Part shown: positions 56,480 to 64,000 of the stretch, piece after piece
How positions within the stretch are numbered: position 1 is the stretch's first letter
How the letters are laid out: every line of letters begins with the position of its first letter
DNA from: Apostichopus japonicus
Taxonomy: Eukaryota; Echinodermata; Holothuroidea; Aspidochirotida; Stichopodidae
Direction of reading: 5' to 3'
Assembly: GCF_037975245.1 (NCBI RefSeq)
Contig: NC_092568.1
Coordinates: 15,149,501-15,213,500, forward strand
Length of the DNA: 64,000 nucleotides
Position numbers and translations under genes: made by a program
Notes under the pieces: model-generated
What the model saw: only the letters and a program-made list of their open reading frames with translations
Databases searched by the model: none
Told to the model about the DNA's origin: nothing

Positions 56480-59400
56480 TTAACGATGTTGAAAAAACTT
56501 CTTTATTTTCTGTAATACATTTCCATTACTTTCATTTTTCTTTCTCATTTCTGTGTACGTAGTCTTACATTTTTCAAATGGATCGAATCCTGGTTCGGCA
56601 AGAAGCTGTAGTGTTTCTGCTTTCTGGCGCACTTCTTCTAGTTGTTCTTTGCGATCTTTCCACCCCGGTAACATCTTGGATTCCTCCGACATAATCATAA
56701 TGTCAATGTATTCTACAGTTGACAATGGGTTTGGCTTCAGTGCAATTTCCTTCAAACGTTCCAGACTCTTCCTTACCTCATCCGTGTAAAAGAGCACCTT
56801 GAGCTGTACCAAATCAAAATCCTCCATGACTTTATTTACCAGCTCCTCCGCAGTTAACTTTTTGCCACTCGCTGCCTTGTACCTGGCTTTCAAATCTTCT
56901 GACGTCTTAAGCTTCTTAACTGGCACAATAACACATCTGTATGTCATGTTTTTGTGAACGTTCCAAAAGCAGTGTTTAGGACACACCGTGCAAAATCCTT
57001 TAGTTATGTCCATTGCGGCACAACTCTTCTTCTGCTCATCATCGGGGATGAAACATGGATAATGGCAGGTGTAGTTACATGTCAGGCAGTTAGTAATAAA
57101 AGTGCCAGTGGGGATGTCCTCCAATTTCACCGTGTCTTCAGTAACAGTGAATGTAAAATCCTTGTTCATCTCAATGTCAACTTCGTGCCTGTGTAGAACA
57201 TCTACTTCAATTCGAAGCTGCTCAAGCTTAGTCAGTCCGGTCCTAATGTGCTGGTGTATGCCGGCGACATGCGTTTCCAGACTTTGGCGTTCATTCAACA
57301 CATCTTGAGTAAGTGAAATACTCTTCGCTTGTGTGGTTTTGAGAGTCTTGAAAAACTTCAGAAAGCTTTTTTCGCCCATTTTCCAAAACATTTCATCAAA
57401 ATCGTTGTCATCGCTGTCTTCGCTGTTACTCCCTGACACGTTACCAGTTTTCGTAGGCATATGTTGGTGTCTGTTTCCTGATTCTTTTTCAGCATACAAA
57501 GCAGAATTATTGAATTTGAAGTAATCCTTTATAGGTATCGCTGCCATCTTTACACCCTCCAGAACAGGTGGTTTCTGTCCATCTGCAAATGTCACTAACA
57601 AGAAAATATTATCCGAAATATCTTTGCCAAAGAGTGACAAGACCTGATCGAAGATAAATTGCTGGGTTGGTGTCAATCGTGGTAATGACGCTTGAGTTAC
57701 AAACCCGATAGCGTCGATGTGGTCTAACCCTTCGTCTCCCTGGGTTGTAAAGAAAGTGCGTACTTGCTTAGTGATCTCTTGATCCCGTTTAATGCCACTT
57801 GTGTCTCCAAACCCCGGAGTGTCGACTACTGTTAACGAATAAGGCACTTTAAAACCCTCTTGATGGTGAAGGGTGTAGGAAGTTATCCATCTCGTTTGGC
57901 TCTGAGCTTGGGTACGCTGTTTGGCTTCCTCTTCATCGACGATTAGTTGGAATCTAAAGTTGTCTTTCCAGTCTACGCCAAGCACATGGTTCACCAATCC
58001 GTTGATAAGGGTAGTTTTTCCAGCACCAGTTGCTCCAACTACCATTATGACTTTTTCGGTACTGACGTTGCAACTTTTTCCTAGTTCACACTTTCGAATT
58101 TTCTCCTCGTGATTGCTGAAAGTTTGATTCAATTTAAGACGATGCCTTGCTGGATTTCCTTTCTTTATCTGTTTGGAGTCAGCCAGCAATTTTTCTTTCA
58201 TAACTGTATTCGGTTTGGGCCTCAAAATATCACTGACTTCGCTTTCTTCTGTGTCTCCCTCTTCAAAACGTGCTTTAACTTTAAAGTTATAGCTTGAAGT
58301 TGCTCTTAGATTAGAGAATGTTGCCTCTTCTCCACTTTGAGGATCAATTTCCTTGGAAAATGTTCCCCCAGCAGATACATCGGTCACCGAGATCATGTAA
58401 GAACTAAACTGAGCGTTTGGGGCAATATCTTGGGGTTTTGACCACCGAACGACGACATCATTTGGCACTTGATGAAATGCATCTGGTTTGCCCGGTGCTG
58501 TTGCGGGGAGAGTTCGTGCGAAGGAACAGGAGCTCCACTTGCTAACTCCTATTTCGCATGCAGCTCTTACCTGAATTTCGTAGGCTTCGCCTGACTTTAA
58601 ATTTCTAATGGTGTACTCCAAACTGTCATCGCCGACTTGGACCGTACTTGAGCAACTGCCTTTTACTTCTTTGTACAGCACTTCGTAGTTAGAAATACCG
58701 TCACTGCCGAATTCGGGTACAGACCATTTGATCTCGAGTTTGTCATTCACCGATCTTACGAGTTTGGCGCATCCTGGTGCGCTTGGCGCTTGGTAGTTTT
58801 GGTGAATCACAGTGCCATTCTTCATTACTGTAACATACACATCGGGCTTTCCACTGCCATCACTGTTTTCAGAAAAGTTAAACTTCAACCGGCCATCCAA
58901 CTGGTTGGCTTCCACAAAATCTTGAAATTGTTCCGCTTTTTGCAATGTGTTTTCAAACGATTGTGTACAAACAGGAACTGTTACCGCCTTTCGCAGAAAT
59001 CCACTCTTCATGTACTGGAGATAACTTTTCATCATCTTTGTCAAGGAAATCTTCCCATCCATATTTACGTGGAAGCAAACAATGAAGTCACTATTATATA
59101 CATTACCCGACGAAGACCGATCTGGGAGACAAGAATCTTCGGAATAAGATTTGGGAGTGGTCGCAAACGAGCTTTGAGAATCCACAACAGAGGACAGCGT
59201 GGTCTTTGCTAGAGATTGTGGCTTGTTTGCCGGACGTTGGGATGAGCGAGTGCCTGGAAGGTCGATGTTTGAAGTATTTCTGGCCGTTTTGGAAACATCA
59301 TGACTCAGTATTTTCAGATGAACAATCTTCTGTTGAACCCAGTTGTCTAGTTGATGTTGTCTGAACGGAGACTCCTCCTTCTCTCGCAAAACTGTTTCTA

Positions 59401-60433
59401 AAGCAATATCTCTCAAGCTTCCAGTTCTTATTCGTGTGACTATTCGCCCAGTTATTTCTTGAAGATGTTGCTTGTATGATCTAAGCAACTGCAAGAACTC
59501 TTCGATATCCCTCTTCACATCAGGGAATTTCTTGATAATGGCCATACTGCCCATGTTGCTACAGTCGTTTATTAACTTATTCAAATGATTGTTGGTGTTT
59601 TCAAGTTGTGATACAATGTTCACACTAACATGGCGCACAGGATATGCTGCGAAAGAATCCATTTCGAGAAGTGGATACAGTAGATACTCAACTGCTACTG
59701 CTGGGTTCCTCTTGCCATCCACAGAGTGCGATAAAGTATTGAAAAGCTTACCTGCGTCTCTGTATCTATTTGAGCAGTGTGGAGTAGGGAAATCGCTGTA
59801 TAGTTTAAATCTTATGCCATTCGTTTGCTCTTCTAACTCTCTTGGCAACGATAAGCGTCCCGTCCCATCTGATTTGATCTTCGGAAGTTTTGCAACGGCC
59901 TCTTGCAAGCTCATCGAAGACCCTTGGCACTCATCTGAAAGCAGACTATCGAAAACGAAGAATGCTTCACCTCCATATTGAATACCGCAAACAACGTGGG
60001 TCCCAATTCCGTTTGTAAAGACTTCAGGACACAAAGTCTTTTCTTTTATCAAATTTTCAATGTCCAGTTCTTCAAATTTAGTAGTACATTTGAAATGTAA
60101 AGTCACTTTCTCGTGAATGTTAGATGGCACTTGGTCATACAGGTATTTTGATGAGCCGGATAATGAAACTAAATTAGTCAGGATGCTTGCTTTTAAGTCG
60201 TTGTCAACGTGAAAGAGCTTGAGCTTCATGTCAAACGTGACATTTGTCAATATATCGTGTGTAGTGTTCCTCTTTGTACGTGTTTTAAATGCTTTCGAGA
60301 TAACGTCACTGCTCCACAATGATTTTCTTGCTATTATTCTTTCTGATCTGCAGTCGTACAGCTCCCCGAGAGAAAATTGCCTACCCAAAGCGTGTAAGGG
60401 AATTTTAGAAGAACGAATTTTCGTTTGATCCAT
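56480..60433 (-). CDS. Intronless SNTX-like / thioredoxin / FN3 / GTPase protein, 1317 aa
   Basis: The first ATG in frame is at 60433 (an upstream TTG is not needed). Domains, with approximate residues: 1-265 SNTX/MACPF-CDC-like N-terminus (ALGRQFSLGELYDCR); 265-385 helical SNTX FAT-like region; 448-545 SNTX thioredoxin-like fold (DFIVCFHVNMDG); 548-643 and 648-740 two fibronectin type III domains; 790-1000 GTPase with P-loop GATGAGKTT (about 800-808), switch II DTPGFGDTSG (about 868-877) and LLVTFADG in place of a classic NKxD; 1106-1168 a Cys-rich stretch (CLTCNYTC, CTVCPKHC); 1170-1317 a charged helical tail. Related genes of this architecture are multicopy in fish and aquatic invertebrates. 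The N-terminus is homologous to fish stonustoxin-type proteins, but no signal peptide is seen, so an intracellular, possibly immune-type GTPase is more likely than a secreted toxin (inference). Confidence 0.93.
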   Translation of the reverse strand: MDQTKIRSSKIPLHALGRQFSLGELYDCRSERIIARKSLWSSDVISKAFKTRTKRNTTHDILTNVTFDMKLKLFHVDNDLKASILTNLVSLSGSSKYLYDQVPSNIHEKVTLHFKCTTKFEELDIENLIKEKTLCPEVFTNGIGTHVVCGIQYGGEAFFVFDSLLSDECQGSSMSLQEAVAKLPKIKSDGTGRLSLPRELEEQTNGIRFKLYSDFPTPHCSNRYRDAGKLFNTLSHSVDGKRNPAVAVEYLLYPLLEMDSFAAYPVRHVSVNIVSQLENTNNHLNKLINDCSNMGSMAIIKKFPDVKRDIEEFLQLLRSYKQHLQEITGRIVTRIRTGSLRDIALETVLREKEESPFRQHQLDNWVQQKIVHLKILSHDVSKTARNTSNIDLPGTRSSQRPANKPQSLAKTTLSSVVDSQSSFATTPKSYSEDSCLPDRSSSGNVYNSDFIVCFHVNMDGKISLTKMMKSYLQYMKSGFLRKAVTVPVCTQSFENTLQKAEQFQDFVEANQLDGRLKFNFSENSDGSGKPDVYVTVMKNGTVIHQNYQAPSAPGCAKLVRSVNDKLEIKWSVPEFGSDGISNYEVLYKEVKGSCSSTVQVGDDSLEYTIRNLKSGEAYEIQVRAACEIGVSKWSSCSFARTLPATAPGKPDAFHQVPNDVVVRWSKPQDIAPNAQFSSYMISVTDVSAGGTFSKEIDPQSGEEATFSNLRATSSYNFKVKARFEEGDTEESEVSDILRPKPNTVMKEKLLADSKQIKKGNPARHRLKLNQTFSNHEEKIRKCELGKSCNVSTEKVIMVVGATGAGKTTLINGLVNHVLGVDWKDNFRFQLIVDEEEAKQRTQAQSQTRWITSYTLHHQEGFKVPYSLTVVDTPGFGDTSGIKRDQEITKQVRTFFTTQGDEGLDHIDAIGFVTQASLPRLTPTQQFIFDQVLSLFGKDISDNIFLLVTFADGQKPPVLEGVKMAAIPIKDYFKFNNSALYAEKESGNRHQHMPTKTGNVSGSNSEDSDDNDFDEMFWKMGEKSFLKFFKTLKTTQAKSISLTQDVLNERQSLETHVAGIHQHIRTGLTKLEQLRIEVDVLHRHEVDIEMNKDFTFTVTEDTVKLEDIPTGTFITNCLTCNYTCHYPCFIPDDEQKKSCAAMDITKGFCTVCPKHCFWNVHKNMTYRCVIVPVKKLKTSEDLKARYKAASGKKLTAEELVNKVMEDFDLVQLKVLFYTDEVRKSLERLKEIALKPNPLSTVEYIDIMIMSEESKMLPGWKDRKEQLEEVRQKAETLQLLAEPGFDPFEKCKTTYTEMRKKNESNGNVLQKIKKFFQHR

Positions 60434-60439
60434 ATTCAA

Positions 60440-61615
60440 AGTATATGTTTCCGAAATATCTTAATTTAATCGTTAACCAAGGATCTGCATAATAAATACT
60501 ACTACGCAAACTTATCATAGCCTGACCGCTTAATTGTTACTTTATATTATACACGCCTGATTTGCATCATATCTCTTGATGGTACACTTGTTTGGTTGTC
60601 GTGATAACGTCGGGTGATATTCCTACCAAGAAGTGTGTATCAGCATGGACTTGCGACGTACTCCTGAAAGATACCATAATATTCAATAAATAATACGGAT
60701 GTGCATGGATATATGAAGGGAAACACCACTGGTCATTATTGGTTGATGACATATATTTAAATTAAACAAGTGTTACCATGACTGCATTGTGAACCTTTAC
60801 AAGGATGATGCCCTTCAACAGGCTAAAATGTTGTCTGATAATTTCCACTTAAAATTAGTCGGCACTTTAATACAAGAGGCACTTTAAAACAATTGGTTCA
60901 ACACAAAACAAATAAGAACGCAATTGATGAATGAAACATGACGAAAATAGTTAAACACTGTAGCAGGACGTATATTCTTGTTTTCCATCTTGCCCATGAG
61001 TAATATTTAGAAATGATGTTTTACATTCTTAATCCTTGGAACGTTTATTCAAAAAAAGATTTCTGCACAATTAAGTTGTTCATTGTCATATCGCGGTTTA
61101 ATTGAATCGCTGTATAACTAGCGAATACTGTATGTAAGATTCCAGTTTCGGAATAGGAAATTCATAGTGACCACGTTACTACAATAAGTTAGCCATAAAA
61201 CCATTGCGATGAACAAATTATACTTACTAACGTAATTGGAAACGTCTTATACCTATATAGCATTTCTGTAAACAAATTGCCTTAAAAGCGCTTACGTTTT
61301 GCATTTCTTGAATGCCGTGAGAATGGTAGGCTACGGCAGAATTACAACATGAACGACTACCTGGAATGAGAAAGAAGCAACGATCAGATGATTTAAATTA
61401 TTCTTAGCTGAATTCAATGTGTAACTATACTTTTAAATACATCTAATATACTTAAGCTACGACGGTACATACGGATATTCCAATAAGAGTAAGAGTGAGA
61501 TGTAGGAGAGGTAGAAGGAGAAAAAAAGCGACAACTACATGACTTAACGTTGAATGAAGTATATTCATTTGCAGAGGATAACTGCATAGGCAAATCATTC
61601 TCAACCTGTCACGTG
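60440..61615. other. 5' flank of the GTPase gene, no gene recognised
   Basis: The upstream region of the minus-strand GTPase gene is AT-rich. I do not see a convincing TATA box, upstream coding exon or element. A short minus-strand frame at 60567-60752 has no motif. Confidence 0.45.
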
Positions 61616-61762
61616 TATATATATATATATATATATATATAATTTCGTAATGAGTTGGAAAATCAAGAACAATGAAAAAACTTTCAGTCTCCATCGGGAT
61701 TCGAACCACGGGCCTTCCGCTCTGTACGCGAGCACCCTAACCACTAGGCTATGGACGCTGAT
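61616..61762 (-). mobile_element. tRNA-derived SINE with (TA)n tail
   Basis: On the minus strand it begins GCGTCCATAGCCTAGTGGTT (A box) and continues AGGGTGCTCGCGTACAGAG, then GTGGTTCGAATCCCG (B box). A tail CTTGATTTTCCAACTCATTA follows, then (TA)n at 61616-61641. It is short (about 120 bp plus tail) and distinct from the SINE in the tandem array. Confidence 0.75.
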
Positions 61763-61931
61763 TGTATTTCCAGAGGTTCGAAACCGGTAAGGAAGGTCGT
61801 AATTCCACTGTAGGCGTTTGTCACCTGTATTGAACAATACTAGTTCTGTTTTTGATGACATATTTGCCTTACTCTAGAGATCAAACATGATGCTAACCAA
61901 CTCGAAATCATTTGTCATTCCTAAACCGGAT

Positions 61932-62093
<162 letters not shown>

Positions 62094-62166
<73 letters not shown>
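62094..62166. repeat. (TA)n microsatellite
   Basis: About 73 bp of pure TA. Confidence 0.97.
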
Positions 62167-62168
<2 letters not shown>

Positions 62169-63107
62169 TCTCGAACTCGACCGAGTCGCCGGGGAACATG
62201 ACGCATTTCGGTATTAGACCAGGATCTAAATGCGAACTGCACTAGGCCTGTGTCCTTCGATGCGACACTTCCATCTACAGATAAAATGTTATACACGCCG
62301 ACCTGAAATCTAATTGTTACCCCAAACCTAGTACCGTAACTCGTACAATTTTAATCTAAAATAAAATCCGCATGCGATTGGAGAATTGAGCATATCTCCT
62401 GTGAATATCATGTAGTGGAACCAACGGCGTATCATGGGCGGGGGTGGGGGGGGGGCTGACGCATCACTTCTTGAGATTGTTTCCATGCATGAAAACGCGC
62501 GCCCAACAACCCTACGGCTCACCCCTCTAATCGCTTCCCGATGAGTTACTAAACTTAATTAATGACCTTCGCCCGTTATACCAAGACCTTGACAAAATCC
62601 GGCAACACACCACTTCATCAACAACGAGTGATCGGGTTGTGTATTGGTGACGTCTAGAAGTCGTGCACTGACCTATATTGAGTGTGAACACTCCCGATTT
62701 TGCAATTTCCCAAGATCAGGCCCCGAAAAATCCTAAGGACACTGTACTGTATGGATATCTAGCAATATCTAGGGAAATTAAATCCCAAAATCTTCCCTAG
62801 ACTCTAACGAGAACAGATTGCACTTCCGTCAACAAGGGTAGATCACATGAACCAAGACCATAAATTCAACAAAATGTAGCGTTTTATGCCTTTCTAACTA
62901 CGAGCAATGGTTCCACAAAATAATTTGCAGCTGTATTAATATCGAATCTGAGCATCACGCTGAAATGTGAACTTTATATTTCGTTTAAAATCCGATAGTA
63001 AACTGTTTCCAAGTTTCATCTGCACTGGCCGTCTCTATTACATATAGCAGTGAGTTCCGCGAATCCTTCTTTTATATTGCCTCGTCCATATAACCTTCAA
63101 TTTAAAG
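62167..63107. other. Intergenic, no gene recognised
   Basis: Contains a G-rich tract (62446-62455, 10 G). No exon is supported. Confidence 0.5.
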
Positions 63108-63825
63108 ATGTCTAGCGACAAGTCAACTGCATACCAGTTACGGACAGCGAAGAAAAAATTCCCAACAAACTGACCTAGCTTCCTCGATAATATTAGAGTT
63201 CTTAAATGGTGAGGTATTCAAAACAATTGTTCAAACATGTGTTGAGAAGGCATTAGAAGCAAAGTTGCACGTGTACAAATTTATGAGACAGAATGATATG
63301 ATTGAGGGTCAGCTGCATGATGTACAGTGCAAGTTGGATGAAGTTGTATCGCAAAATAATCTCTTGAATCCAAAAGTAACCGATCTAGAGGAGAAATGTA
63401 AAAAGATGGAGAATGCTTTGAATGAAATGGAACAATATTCCCGACGTAATTGTTTGAGATTCATGAGAGTAGCAGAGACAAAGGATGAGGACACCAACGC
63501 CGTAATTAAATCTCTTGCAACTACAAAACTTTGAGTAACCATTCGGGACGAGGATGTTGACCGTTCCCACCGCATTGGAAAACTTAATCAAGATGGTAAA
63601 CCAAGGATCATTATTGCCAAATTTACTCGCCACGATGTGAGGGACCAGGTGATACGCTCCCAGAGAAAATTAAAAGGGATGAAAATGGCCATCCAGGAAG
63701 ACTTAACGGCCGGCACTTTGGACTTACTTAAGAAAGTTGAAAAACATCAGAAAGTGAAGGCAGTTTGGACGGTGGATGTAAGAACCATGGCTATTGTTAA
63801 CAATGGACAATCTGAAACTAAATGA
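63108..63825 (+). pseudogene. LINE ORF1-like coding region with nonsense codon
   Basis: A coiled coil (VTDLEEKCKKMENALNEMEQ) leads into YSRRNCLRFMRV, then DVDRSHRIGK, KPRIIIAKFTRHDVRDQV and VKAVWTVDVRTM, the signature order of L1-type ORF1p/transposase_22-like RNA-binding proteins in CR1/L2-type and related LINEs. A TGA at about 63532-63534 breaks the frame after ATTKL; coding resumes in the same frame. The N-terminus (ATG at 63108) is in a different frame from the body, so a frameshift is likely near 63140-63170. The frame ends at 63823-63825. ORF2 would lie to the right of the window. Confidence 0.8.
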
Positions 63826-64000
63826 GGATACGATCACTTGGTGATCTTCGAAACATTTGATCTTTTGGAACTTCTTCGTGAACCATCACTGTATAACTTT
63901 AATTTATGGACACTCATTTTAAGCGATCAAGTGTAAAGCTGTGCATTTTTGTTTATATGTATTGTTAAAGGATCCGAGCTGCCACTCCAGCTCTTGCGTT
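63826..64000. other. Right edge after LINE ORF1
   Basis: No open frame recognised in the last 175 bp; this is possibly the inter-ORF spacer of the LINE. Confidence 0.35.

Overview
The window looks like nuclear DNA of a marine invertebrate deuterostome, most likely an echinoderm. It is AT-rich, its genes have GT-AG introns, and it is crowded with decayed retroelements, small inverted-repeat elements, long (TA)n runs and poly-C/poly-G tracts. Accessory gene families that expand in aquatic animals sit between the repeats. The assignment rests on general style and on protein families, not on a marker gene, and is only moderately secure. Nothing prokaryotic was seen (no operons, no CRISPR).

Layout. 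(1) 513-2259, plus strand: three exons encoding a DDE integrase-core protein, with the 5' end missing or to the left of the window. (2) 5302-22179, minus strand: a HECT-domain ubiquitin ligase of the G2E3-like type. I rebuilt it from 14 exons whose intron phases all match. It carries a SAM-like N-terminus, a conserved region ending in a YIRPIQ-like motif, a small zinc finger, three repeated short exons, a ubiquitin-interacting motif and a full HECT domain with its catalytic cysteine. One exon lacks a single base. (3) 20755-36598: three head-to-tail copies of a 5.24-5.26 kb unit, over 99.9% alike by eye, plus a 74-bp partial fourth copy. Each unit holds the SAM-like HECT exon, two palindrome-rich minisatellites, a broken LINE endonuclease, a tRNA-derived SINE, two small plus-strand exons and half of a TTTTACC-rich element. 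(4) 36599-44580: the complete TTTTACC element end, GGGCCC-rich arrays, a frameshifted SGNH-hydrolase-like retroelement ORF and a decayed SWIM/YqaJ gene. (5) 44581-53403: mostly empty, with a few candidate exons that may continue the plus-strand gene begun in the array. (6) 53404-56442: a tandem duplication whose first copy was interrupted by a 700-bp retroinsertion. (7) 56480-60433, minus strand: the best intact gene, an intronless 1317-residue protein joining a stonustoxin-like (MACPF-type) N-terminus, thioredoxin-like and FN3 domains to a GTPase. (8) 60440-64000: SINE copies with (TA)n tails and a LINE ORF1 with a nonsense codon.

Taken together, the functional content is a ubiquitin ligase and a large GTPase with a pore-former-like N-terminus, both from families often linked to innate defence in aquatic animals. 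They sit in a fast-changing, repeat-driven region. The main structural event is the tandem triplication, which cuts into the 5' part of the HECT gene and through an older mobile element.
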